Shown here: positions 1 through 7,611 of the stretch, one piece after another | Position numbering within the stretch: position 1 is the first letter of the stretch | How the letters are laid out: each line of letters starts with the position of its first letter | From: Liberibacter brunswickensis | GTDB taxonomy: Bacteria; Pseudomonadota; Alphaproteobacteria; Rhizobiales; Rhizobiaceae | DNA length: 28,743 nt | Assembly: GCF_036858155.1 (NCBI RefSeq) | Contig: NZ_JAAEJX010000014.1 | Span: 1-28,743, forward strand | Direction: 5' to 3' | Program-made: the position numbers and the translations under genes | Notes under the pieces: model-generated | What the model was told of the DNA's origin: nothing | Database searches by the model: none | Seen by the model: only the letters and a program-made list of their open reading frames with translations

Positions 1-692
1 CCACGTTTCCCTCGAAATAAAGGTCGGTGAATGTTTAGATCAAATGGACAAAGATCACAGTATTCTAATATCGCTTCTCTTATAGACGGTAAAATTGGTA
101 TTAATCTGGTTTTATTTCCTTTTCCTTGAATACGTAAAGTATATTGATCTTCGGTTATATTGTAAGGTGTTAAAGATAATGCTTCCGAAATACGTAATCC
201 ACATCCGTATAATAAGTATAAGATAGCTAAATTACGAGCATTAATCCATTTAACATCATTATCATGAAAATTTTTATCTAAAAGACTTAAAGCTTGTTTT
301 TCATTTAGTGAACGAGGTAAAGAATTATCTTTTTTAAGATTTCTCATGTTTATAATATTCGATTCAGTCTTTATTTTATTTTTTTTAAGGTATTTTAGAA
401 AAGATTTAATTCCCGAAAGTCTTCTTTTTAAAGATCTGTTTCCTATTTTTTGATTACGACGTTCGGAAATAAAAGCACGAATATCAGAATAAGATAATTG
501 GCTAATAGTTTTAAAGTTTATCTTTTCTTCAGTGTATGATGCCATAAAAATTAGAAACTGACGTGTATCACATTCGTAAGATTGTATTGTTAACTTTGAT
601 AGACCATGTTCATTTTCTAGACTATTAAGCCATTTTTGGCGTTCTTTCAATAGTTTTAAAGTGATAATTTCATTAAGATTATACTCTATCAT
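1..692 (-). CDS. xerC: Tyrosine recombinase XerC (C-terminus cut by window edge)
   Basis: Site-specific tyrosine recombinase, expected to act with XerD at dif to resolve chromosome dimers at cell division. About 230 codons are visible on the minus strand. An N-terminal SAM-like core-binding domain (first ~110 residues, with a KRRLSGIKSFLKYL helix) is followed by the start of the catalytic domain. GCGLRISEALSLTP carries the first catalytic arginine and GKGNKTRLIPI the beta-hairpin lysine. The HxxR and tyrosine motifs lie beyond position 1. The ATG at 692 overlaps the TGA of yidD as ATGA, and an AAGGA Shine-Dalgarno sits seven bases upstream inside yidD, so the two are probably co-transcribed and translationally coupled. 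XerD is the alternative. The PLFRGKRG ending of the visible part resembles rhizobial XerC, as I recall it. Confidence 0.85.
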   Translation of the reverse strand, partial: MIEYNLNEIITLKLLKERQKWLNSLENEHGLSKLTIQSYECDTRQFLIFMASYTEEKINFKTISQLSYSDIRAFISERRNQKIGNRSLKRRLSGIKSFLKYLKKNKIKTESNIINMRNLKKDNSLPRSLNEKQALSLLDKNFHDNDVKWINARNLAILYLLYGCGLRISEALSLTPYNITEDQYTLRIQGKGNKTRLIPILPSIREAILEYCDLCPFDLNIHRPLFRGKR

Positions 693-1078
693 AGAGGAAT
701 CCTTTTAAAAACACTAATTATTCTCCATAAAGTACTGTCATTTAATAATGTAAAATATTTTTTTGTTTTTTTCCAAAAGATTTGAAGTATTATTTCTTTC
801 GTAAAATTATCTGGAACTGGATCAAAGCCATATGATCCGATAGGGTTACATCTTGTAAGTCGACATAAAGTCAGATAGCATCCTATGAATAATCCATGAC
901 GAGCAATAGCTTCGTATCCATATTCGGAACACGTAGGAAAATATCGACAAGATTTTCCAAATATACTAGATAATGTGAGTTGATAAATGCGAATTATTCC
1001 TATACCGATTAAACGTCCAGGAGTTTTAGCAATTTTACCATTCCAATTACGTGATTTTGTAATATTACTTCTAGACAA
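689..1078 (-). CDS. yidD: Membrane protein insertion efficiency factor YidD
   Basis: Small inner-membrane-associated protein thought to assist YidC-dependent membrane insertion. The family signature is clear: CRYFPTCSEYGYEAIARHG, then a hydrophobic turn and RLTRCNPIGSYGFDPVP. The 129-residue length includes a longer N-terminus and a basic C-terminal tail of about 35 residues beyond the core domain. The start is a TTG at 1078, preceded by AAGGA with six-base spacing, which supports this non-ATG start. It shares an ATGA overlap with the downstream xerC. In many bacteria yidD sits between rnpA and yidC; here it does not, so its partner must be elsewhere. Confidence 0.88.
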   Translation of the reverse strand: MSRSNITKSRNWNGKIAKTPGRLIGIGIIRIYQLTLSSIFGKSCRYFPTCSEYGYEAIARHGLFIGCYLTLCRLTRCNPIGSYGFDPVPDNFTKEIILQIFWKKTKKYFTLLNDSTLWRIISVFKRIPL

Positions 1079-1346
1079 GAAAAATCCTTTTTATAGTTAG
1101 ATTATATAATTGAAAAAATTAATTTTAATTAAATATTTTTTACTAAATATTACATGAAAAAATTTATATTCGAAATATTTAAACAAAATATTTCTCTAAA
1201 AAAAATATGATTGTCTATTTTGTATTCTTAGAGTTAATATGCAACTGTATTTAATAGTTTAAATAAAAACAGTTTACTGAGTGTTTTTGATATATTTTAA
1301 ATATCAAAATATTTATTTTTTTTAAGGATTGGAGTTCCCTTTTAAT

Positions 1347-1937
1347 ATGAAATGTAACAAGCCAACTTTTGAAGAAGCTAAAGAAGCAATACGGGTTATT
1401 TTACGTTGGATTGGTGATGATCCAGATCGTGAAGGTCTTAAGGATACTCCAGAACGTGTTATTAAATCATATAAAGAGATTTTCGCAGGTTATGAACAGG
1501 GTCTTATAATTCAAGATCAATCACGTTTTCATTTTGGAGAAGTATCAAATTATAAGGATATGATTATAATGAAAGACATATCTTTTTTTTCTTATTGTGA
1601 ACATCATATTTTGCCTATTTGGGGGAAAATACATCTTGCATATATTCCTAAAAAAAATGTTATTGGTTTATCAAAATTGATACGTATTTTAGAAATTTAT
1701 TCTCGGCGTTTGCAAATACAAGAACGATTAACTATGCAAATTGCATCTGCTATAGAAAATATCACTGATTCTAAGGGGGTAGCTGTTTTTATTGAAGGAC
1801 AACATATGTGTATGTCTATGAGAGGCATTAAACGGGATGGTTTAAATACAGTGACGACATCTTTTACAGGTGAGTTCAGTCGGGATCAAAAAAACAAAGA
1901 TTTTTTTCTTAAAGCTATTAATAATCACCGTTATTAG
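1347..1937 (+). CDS. folE: GTP cyclohydrolase I (type IA)
   Basis: Converts GTP to 7,8-dihydroneopterin triphosphate, the first step of tetrahydrofolate synthesis. The family signatures are continuous: DPDREGLKDTPERV near the N-terminus, SYCEHHILPIWGKIHLAYIP with the zinc-binding Cys and His, GLSKLIRILEIYSRRLQIQERLT, and GVAVFIEGQHMCMSMRGI with the second zinc cysteine. It is about 196 residues, normal for a bacterial FolE. I prefer the ATG at 1347. An in-frame TTG at 1329 would add six residues, but the AAGGA there abuts the codon with no spacing, while GGAG at 1331-1334 can serve the ATG. It faces away from yidD-xerC across a 250-base AT-rich promoter region. Confidence 0.93.
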   Translation: MKCNKPTFEEAKEAIRVILRWIGDDPDREGLKDTPERVIKSYKEIFAGYEQGLIIQDQSRFHFGEVSNYKDMIIMKDISFFSYCEHHILPIWGKIHLAYIPKKNVIGLSKLIRILEIYSRRLQIQERLTMQIASAIENITDSKGVAVFIEGQHMCMSMRGIKRDGLNTVTTSFTGEFSRDQKNKDFFLKAINNHRY

Positions 1938-1964
1938 GTTTTTTATTTTATCTAATAATTTTTT
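1931..1964 (+). terminator. Probable intrinsic terminator at the end of folE
   Basis: TTATTAG (1931-1937, containing the folE stop) pairs with CTAATAA (1952-1958) across a 14-base loop and is followed directly by six T residues (1959-1964). The stem is AT-rich and the loop long, so efficiency is uncertain. Confidence 0.4.
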
Positions 1965-2131
1965 CAAATTAATTAATATATTGATTGGTATTACTTATAT
2001 TGTTATTTGATTTATAAAATACTTCTCATTATTAATATAAAACTTTTTTCTTTATAAAATATAAGAACATTATTTGATAAAAATATAATATTCTCAAAAT
2101 CCAAAGATATTTTATAATCAATACTCAATTG

Positions 2132-2186
2132 GATAACTTGATTACGGAATAAAACCAAATAAATATGGTTTTATTTACAAGTTATC
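2132..2186. repeat. Nested inverted repeat, possible structured RNA
   Basis: Two perfect inverted repeats lie one inside the other. The outer arms are GATAACTTG (2132-2140) and CAAGTTATC (2178-2186). The inner arms are AATAAAACCA (2148-2157) and TGGTTTTATT (2166-2175) around an eight-base loop. The internal bulges are seven and two bases. No T-run follows, so it is not an obvious terminator. Confidence 0.5.
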
Positions 2187-2524
2187 ATTATATGGGAAGG
2201 CATATCTTATTTGCATTATTTTACTTTTTAATAAATTAAAATAAATTTTTTCTTTATTGTATAATTAAATTTATAATTCAAAATAAGTGACAAATATCTT
2301 GTTCTTATATAATATAATTCACTATTTTATTGACTATAATATCTAGTATTTAATTAGTAGGAATAATAAATATAATTATTATTTTCATCATCTAAAAGTT
2401 AAGACTTATATATAATAAAATACTTTAAAAACAAGTAATTACAATTATTATAATGGTATTATATAATAATATGAAATTTGTAATAAATAAATTATTATTC
2501 TGAAATAATATATTATTAATGTAT

Positions 2525-2538
2525 AAAGTATATACTTT
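2525..2538. promoter_or_regulatory. Palindrome upstream of the PilZ gene
   Basis: AAAGTATATACTTT is a perfect 14-base palindrome ending 33 bases before the PilZ start codon, a plausible operator position. In such AT-rich sequence a chance palindrome is also possible. Confidence 0.2.
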
Positions 2539-2571
2539 CAAAGTAATTTTAGATGATCAGAGAATTTTATC

Positions 2572-2916
2572 ATGTATCGAGGAATCCATAATTTACAATT
2601 TATAGATCAGCGTGCATTTCAACGTATTAAAGTGGATCTTAAAGGTCGTTTTATCTTGTTTGATGGTTCAGAATATGACTGCACTATAAAAGAGATATCT
2701 ACAGGAGGACTTTATATAGCTTGTGATGTTCCTATTATTCTTGTTGGGAAACGATTTATTGTTTTTATTGATAAGATAGGAAGGATTGATGGTAAGGTTT
2801 TAAGTTTTGATAATAAAAGAAATTATGAAGTAAGAATTTTAGGTTCCGAAGATAAAAAAAGGAAACTAGCGAATAAGCTTGTATTGCTTGCTAATAAAGA
2901 TTTTTTTATGTCTTGA
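2572..2916 (+). CDS. PilZ domain protein, N-terminal half of a split tandem PilZ gene
   Basis: PilZ domains bind cyclic di-GMP. This 114-residue ORF carries one domain: the RxxxR arm as RAFQR (residues 14-18) and the second motif as EISTGG, where the usual [DN]xSxxG has Glu in the first position. GRIDGKVLSF is the expected late beta strand, followed by a helix ending LVLLANKD. Rhizobial homologues I recall carry two PilZ domains in about 200 residues; here the second lies at 2940-3131 in another frame. The break is next to a run of seven T (2901-2907). One frame-shifted reading across the junction gives LCLEDCLS, resembling the linker after ANK in relatives. The half-protein may still fold alone. 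Confidence 0.7.
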   Translation: MYRGIHNLQFIDQRAFQRIKVDLKGRFILFDGSEYDCTIKEISTGGLYIACDVPIILVGKRFIVFIDKIGRIDGKVLSFDNKRNYEVRILGSEDKKRKLANKLVLLANKDFFMS

Positions 2917-2939
2917 AGATTGTTTGAGTACATAATCGT

Positions 2940-3131
2940 ATGATTTCTCGAGACGTTGAAGCTCAGTTAGTTCTAAATGATAACACCAGACATTATTGTA
3001 ATGTAATAGAAATATCAGAATCAGGATTTTCTATTGGTGTAGATTTGCTGAGAAAATTATTTTCTAAAGTTTTTTTAAATGGTATTCTAGGTCGTGTTGT
3101 TAGAAATTTCCCTGGAGGAATAGCATTATAA
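2940..3131 (+). pseudogene. Second PilZ domain, detached C-terminal half of the same gene
   Basis: This 63-codon frame matches the second domain of rhizobial tandem PilZ proteins: RHYCNVIEISESGFSIGVD (motif EISESG) and GILGRVVRNFPGGIAL. It lies 23 bases after the stop of the first half and in a different frame. No good Shine-Dalgarno precedes its ATG, so separate translation is doubtful. It also ends early: GGIAL, then TAA, then TTT TCT, where relatives continue GIAIEF. That is consistent with a GAA to TAA change. The upstream RxxxR arm is lost in the broken junction, so c-di-GMP binding by this half is unlikely. I read it as gene decay; two separate genes is the alternative. Confidence 0.6.
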
Positions 3132-3299
3132 TTTTCTTCTATTCAATAATCAAAAGCATTAGATTGTTTTTATAAATAATTTTGTATTTATTATTTTGCA
3201 GATATATAAATTTTGTTTTTATGTACAATTAAACATTTTTTTTAACAAATGTAATTCACGAGTATTATGACTTTAAAACTATATTTTATTGTTGTTCAA

Positions 3300-3328
3300 T
3301 TGACTGTTTTCATGTTTTTTAATAGATT
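3300..3328 (+). promoter_or_regulatory. Putative sigma-70 promoter for guaB
   Basis: TTGACT (3300-3305), a 17-base spacer and TAGATT (3323-3328) lie about 80 bases before the guaB start. The -35 element is good and the -10 matches four of six consensus positions. Confidence 0.35.
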
Positions 3329-3410
3329 AATTGGTAATTATTGATTATTTCATAAATATTGATACAATTCCTTTCTTTAAATGCAAAAATATTTCCAATA
3401 GGGGTTTGTA

Positions 3411-4889
3411 ATGTCGCGAGTTATTAAAGATAATGGCGGTATAGCATTAACATTTGATGATGTTTTATTACGACCAGAGTTTTCTAATGTTTTACCAGGA
3501 GATATTGATATATCTACTCAAATAGCTGAGGGCTTTACATTGAATTTGCCTATCATGTCAGCTGCTATGGATCAGGTAACAGACTCTCGTCTTGCTATAG
3601 CAATGGCACAAGCAGGTGGCTTAGGTGTTATACATAGAAATTTTTCTCCTTCTGAGCAAGTTTCTCAAGTACATCAAGTCAAAAAATTTGAAAGTGGGAT
3701 GGTTGTTAATCCTGTGACGATTTCTCCTTGCTCTAATTTATCAGATGCACTCTATTTAATGAAGAGATATAGTATATCAGGAATTCCTGTTGTAGAATCT
3801 GATTTTGGAAAATTAGTCGGTATATTGACTAATAGAGACGTACGTTTTGCTTCTAATAATCAGCAAGCAGTAGGTGAGTTGATGACTAAAGATTTAATTA
3901 CTGTTAAAAAAACAGTAAGTCTAGAGGATGCAAAGGCGCTTCTTCATAAACATAGAATTGAAAAATTACTCGTTGTTGATGATAATGGCTGTTGTATAGG
4001 ATTGATAACTGTAAAAGATATAGAAAGATCACGGCTTAATCCAAATGCAACGAAAGATATTGAAGGTCGTTTGCGAGTTGCTGCTGCTGTTTCTGTAGCA
4101 AAGGATGTTGAAGATCGTGTAGGTCCGCTTGTAGATGTAGGAGTTGATTTGGTAGTTGTTGATACTGCTCATGGACACTCTCAAAAAGTTTTAGATGCAG
4201 TAGTAAAAATTAAGAAAAATTTTCCTTCTTTATTGGTTATGGCAGGAAATGTTGCTACTGCTGAAGGTGCGCTAGCATTGATTAATGCAGGAGCTGATAT
4301 TATAAAAGTTGGCATAGGACCTGGATCAATTTGTACAACTAGGATTGTAACAGGAGTTGGTTTTCCACAGCTTTCTGCTATTATGGATGTTGTTGAAGTA
4401 GCAAAGCGTGCGGGTATTGCTGTTATTGCTGATGGAGGAATTAGATTTTCTGGTGATATTGCTAAAGCAATTGCTGCAGGTTCTTCCTGTGTAATGATAG
4501 GATCCTTACTTGCAGGGACTGATGAGAGTCCAGGTGATATTTTTTTCTACAAAGGAAGATCTTTTAAATCTTATAGAGGAATGGGATCTGTTGCTGCCAT
4601 GGCTAGTGGGTCTTCTGCTCGTTATTCTCAAGACGAAGTAACTGATGTGTTAAAATTAGTTCCAGAAGGAATAGAAGGTCGAGTGCCTTATAAAGGCTCT
4701 GTAGCATCTGTTCTACATCAGATGTCAGGGGGTCTAAAATCATCCATGGGTTATTTAGGAGCTTCGAATGTAGAAGAATTTCAGAGAAAAGCAAATTTTA
4801 TTCGTGTTTCTGTTGCTAGTGTGCGTGAATCGCATGTTCATGATGTAAATATTACTAGAGAAAGCCCTAATTATTCTGAGACTATGTAA
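3411..4889 (+). CDS. guaB: Inosine-5'-monophosphate dehydrogenase
   Basis: Oxidises IMP to XMP with NAD+, the committed step of GMP synthesis. It is full length at 492 residues. The N-terminal barrel strand LTFDDVLLRP is followed by two CBS domains inserted at about residues 95-210 (ISGIPVVESDFGKLVGILTNRDVR; IEKLLVVDDNGCCIGLITVKDIE). The catalytic loop GIGPGSICTT places the active-site cysteine at 308. DGGIRFSGDI, the phosphate-binding GSLLAGTDESPG and the flap EGIEGRVPYKGSV are all present. The ATG is preceded by an AGGGG Shine-Dalgarno about eight bases away. It stands alone, with a candidate promoter at 3300-3328 and a weak terminator-like hairpin after the stop. Confidence 0.97.
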   Translation: MSRVIKDNGGIALTFDDVLLRPEFSNVLPGDIDISTQIAEGFTLNLPIMSAAMDQVTDSRLAIAMAQAGGLGVIHRNFSPSEQVSQVHQVKKFESGMVVNPVTISPCSNLSDALYLMKRYSISGIPVVESDFGKLVGILTNRDVRFASNNQQAVGELMTKDLITVKKTVSLEDAKALLHKHRIEKLLVVDDNGCCIGLITVKDIERSRLNPNATKDIEGRLRVAAAVSVAKDVEDRVGPLVDVGVDLVVVDTAHGHSQKVLDAVVKIKKNFPSLLVMAGNVATAEGALALINAGADIIKVGIGPGSICTTRIVTGVGFPQLSAIMDVVEVAKRAGIAVIADGGIRFSGDIAKAIAAGSSCVMIGSLLAGTDESPGDIFFYKGRSFKSYRGMGSVAAMASGSSARYSQDEVTDVLKLVPEGIEGRVPYKGSVASVLHQMSGGLKSSMGYLGASNVEEFQRKANFIRVSVASVRESHVHDVNITRESPNYSETM

Positions 4890-4901
4890 ATCTTGTTTTT
4901 C

Positions 4902-4923
4902 AAGTGAAGTACACTTTTATTTT
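4902..4923 (+). terminator. Weak terminator-like hairpin after guaB
   Basis: AAGTG (4902-4906) and CACTT (4912-4916) form a five-base stem with a five-base loop, followed by a T-rich tail. It lies 12 bases after the guaB stop. The stem is short. Confidence 0.3.
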
Positions 4924-4989
4924 AGTATATGTATTTAAATTTATTTCTAATGGTATCTTCTAACTATTTGATTTCACATACTTTTCTTA

Positions 4990-5090
4990 TTTATTAGGTT
5001 CGGATTTATTAGATTCTATCACCGAAGAAAAAGCATCTAAGTTTTGATCCCTAAATGGATACGTTCCGCTCTGTTAGTATAAATTTCTAC
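4990..5090 (+). pseudogene. Relic of the gene family that starts at 28612
   Basis: The sequence from about 4993 aligns for roughly 90 bases with the 5' end of the ORF at 28612. It reads GSDLLDSIT against GSGLLDSIA, then after a one-base frame change VLIPK against VLIPK, then IRSALLV-stop-IS against LSAPRVYLS. The reading frame here is broken by a TGA and at least one indel, and no start codon remains, so this is a decayed copy. Coding-like fragments continue downstream (for example EKEETIKLIEKLGSFRIDN near 5150-5210), so the lost gene may have extended towards 5220. Confidence 0.6.
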
Positions 5091-5262
5091 TTTTTATACA
5101 GTATTATAACCATAGTTTGCCATCGATTAATGAGTTTTTTATCCAACTTCCGCCGAAAAAGAAGAAACTATCAAATTAATAGAAAAGTTAGGTAGCTTTC
5201 GTATTGATAATAGGTAAAAAGCATAGATATGATTGATGGTCTTTAAACTTAAGAGAATAGCA

Positions 5263-6211
5263 ATGGATATGAATATCATATTATTAGTAAGTGCTGTGAT
5301 CGACGCACATATCCAATCTATTATTGTTGCTTTATCTTCAGTTCCCGATCATGCTTTTTGGGCTTCTTATGAGCCATTGCGTAAAAAGTTGGAACAGCAA
5401 AAGGGATTGATTGAGCTAATTCGTAATGAGTCTATAGAGAATACTTATACGGAAGTTGAGTCGTATACTAAAGATTTGGAAGATAGATTTAAAACAGGCT
5501 GTAGACGCTCATAAGAAGAATAATTTTGATCTTTTTCATTTCCACATAGACAAGTTTAATTCTATGGTTAACTCAGTACAGGATGTCTTAGCTCAATTGG
5601 AGAAGATTGCTAGCAATATTAGCTTTTTATCGGGTAAAGGAACTGTTCTATTATATAAACTAAGTGATTTAAAAAATGATATTTATGAAATATAACATAA
5701 ACAACATCAGGAGCAAGAATACTTAATAAACAATCAGCTAAGAGTGGAAGAGTATTTTAGAGTTTTTTATAATTTAATAGGAAATTCTCTAATATTTTTA
5801 AATGAGGCAAATAAGCAGCTTGATCAAGGATATTATAAATATGCGAGGTTTCTTATACTTAAAGGTATGCAATTTAAGAGGAGAGCTAGTTTATACTCTG
5901 AAGCTTTTATTCACCATTATTGTAATTATGAATATATAAAAGATCATCCGTTAGAAGGTGCTATACTTACGGATAAGATTAATAATATCGATAGTATAGA
6001 TTCTGAGTATACGACTTTACTAGACAAGGTCAGATCACGAGTTTGTTCGTTAAATCCTTTAGTACTTAAAGATCGTTTAAAATCAATAGAGCAAAATCTT
6101 GAGGATTCTAATATTTTATGTGACCAAATCAGTAAAGAAATAGGGGAATATTTAAAATATCTAGAGCGTAAACCTGCTGTTAAATCTTCTTCTATCCTTT
6201 CATTACGCTAA
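5263..6211 (+). pseudogene. Interrupted helical protein of about 315 residues, function unknown
   Basis: I do not recognise the family. An ATG at 5263, preceded by AAGAG, opens a frame reading MDMNIILLVSAVIDAHIQ. It shifts by one base near 5490 at TTTAAAA: deleting one A restores EDRFKQAVDAHKKNN. The new frame runs to a single TAA at 5693-5695 after KNDIYEI. The same frame then continues open from 5696 as HKQHQEQEYLINNQLRVEEY to the stop at 6211. One extra base and one nonsense codon therefore account for the whole break. The reconstructed product is rich in Leu, Lys, Glu and Asn and looks all-helical. The last 155 residues could start at a GTG (5744), but without a properly spaced ribosome binding site. 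Confidence 0.6.
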
Positions 6212-6270
6212 TCTATAGTAAAATAAGGGTATATCTGAAATTTTAAATGTTTTAACAACGATCAAAGGTA

Positions 6271-6384
6271 TAGAGTTCATTCATTCAAATATTTGGAGGA
6301 ATAGCTACTGCACTGGGATCTATATTTTGCTTTTTTCAGAGCATAAAAGGATGTTTAAAAAACATGATATCGTCTTTATATAGC
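6271..6384 (+). pseudogene. Fragment encoding a hydrophobic segment
   Basis: The frame through 6292 reads FGGIATALGSIFCFFQSIKG, a membrane-helix-like stretch, bounded by a TAG before and after. It has no start codon. It is probably a piece of the same decayed island, perhaps the front of the coiled-coil relic downstream. Confidence 0.3.
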
Positions 6385-6433
6385 TAGTAGAATATTCAGG
6401 TTTTTACTTCTTTTTATCTTTTCTATTTTTTAG

Positions 6434-6866
6434 AAGGTATTGGAAAGTGTATTTGAATATTTTATGCGGAAATAGTTGTTGGAATACGAAAATATACAGA
6501 TTGAATTAGCCAAATTTAATCTTGAATTAGCGATGATAGAGAGTACTTAACAACTTTATTTAGAAAGGATTAAATATAATATTGAAAAGCTTGAAGCAGA
6601 TAAACTTATAAGATCAGCTCGTGCAAAATATGAAAAAAAGAAGAAAAATGTTAAATGGATTGATGATCTTATTACTTTAATTAGGCTGTTTACGATTTTT
6701 ACTGGGTTATGTTCTATCCTTCATTAGCAGTTTATCTGATAACAACGGGTATTCATCCATATATTATCCTATAACGTATTTTGTTCCTTATACTATATAG
6801 ATTATTTCTTGCATTTTAGGTTACATGTTTGTTGATAAAAACAATTCAAAATACAGAAAAGTATAA
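6434..6866 (+). pseudogene. Coiled-coil plus membrane-segment relic, possibly holin-like
   Basis: One frame reads KVLESVFEYFMRK, a TAG, LLEYENIQIELAKFNLELAM, a TAA at 6548, then a long Lys/Glu helix and WIDDLITLIRLFTIFTG before a TAG at 6725-6727. A neighbouring frame continues from 6732 with YPITYFVPYTI, a stop, IISCILGYMFVD and a stop at 6864. The charged amphipathic helix with ELAK-type repeats followed by two or three membrane segments recalls phage or GTA three-TM holins. That comparison rests on architecture only. Several stops and a frame change make it a pseudogene. Confidence 0.45.
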
Positions 6867-7100
6867 AACATTAAATAACTTCATAAATTTTTTGTGAATA
6901 TGCATCCTTTTATTAAGGAAATTACAGCTCGTATAATTGGTATTTGGTTCGTTGACACATAATCATTAGAGAAAAGAAATTTAAGATCAATTAAACAAGA
7001 AATCCATTAACCAAAAGTATGTGTAAAAATCGAATATAATGGAAGAATACCAACGATATAGATCTAAAAATAGTATATAAATGTATAATATTTTAAAAAT

Positions 7101-7358
7101 TTAATGAACATAGACAGCCCAGTAATCCATTAATGAACTAAAAACTAATAAAGAAATGATGACAATCAAGGCACTAAACAACATCTTTTGTAATTCACCA
7201 AGTTGACTTCTATCAATACAAGATAGGATTCCCCGAATGAGCGCTCCTAATAAAAAGGAAATCGCTAATCTTCTACCCACATCGATAATTATATGGAATA
7301 TGACAACCAAAAATACTAAAGATGTACTACGCCAATTATGCCACCAATCTTTTTTCAT
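7101..7358 (-). CDS. Small predicted membrane protein, unknown function
   Basis: 85 residues on the minus strand. After a short basic, tryptophan-rich N-terminus (MKKDWWHNWRST), three hydrophobic segments follow: LVFLVVIFHIII, LAISFLLGALIRGIL and MLFSALIVIISLLVFSSLM. The ATG is preceded by a GAGAG Shine-Dalgarno-like sequence at a reasonable distance, which favours it over the overlapping plus-strand ORF at 7237-7464 that has none. It lies between decayed genes, so it may be the only intact gene of the island or may itself be a remnant. No family recognised. Confidence 0.45.
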   Translation of the reverse strand: MKKDWWHNWRSTSLVFLVVIFHIIIDVGRRLAISFLLGALIRGILSCIDRSQLGELQKMLFSALIVIISLLVFSSLMDYWAVYVH

Positions 7359-7611
7359 AACTATCTCTCATTTAATAATGTACAAGATACAACATTTAGT
7401 TGCATTTATATGCAGTATTGATCTATTTGAGTCAAGAAACGGATGGCATTTAGTTACTAGTTAGTTAAAAATAAGTATAAAATTGTGGCAAAAAAGGTGC
7501 GGGCATCATAAAATAAACAACGTATAATCAATGCTATTAGGGTTAGGGAGCATCTAAGTCCTTGATTTTGATTCATAATAAAATTATTAAATTTATATAT
7601 ACCATAGTATG

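Larger units (their letters stand above)
1965..2571. other. Long AT-rich noncoding spacer between folE and the PilZ gene
   Basis: I see no credible gene on either strand. The spacer holds a nested inverted repeat (2132-2186) and a short palindrome just upstream of the PilZ start (2525-2538), reported separately. The rest is low-complexity A/T sequence of the kind left by gene decay. Confidence 0.5.

Noticed and set aside
1..692. xerC as a phage or island integrase
   Set aside because: Its coupling to yidD and the XerC-like motifs fit the chromosomal dimer-resolution recombinase better. No adjacent attachment-site duplication was seen.
4603..4794. Minus-strand ORF inside guaB
   Set aside because: It is a shadow of the conserved IMP dehydrogenase frame. 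The same holds for the opposite-strand or out-of-frame ORFs inside chpT, tig, radC, map, hom, the ABC exporter, recA and alaS.
7237..7464. Plus-strand 75-codon ORF opposite the small membrane protein
   Set aside because: It has no ribosome binding site and an incoherent composition; the minus-strand frame has both a Shine-Dalgarno and clean membrane helices.
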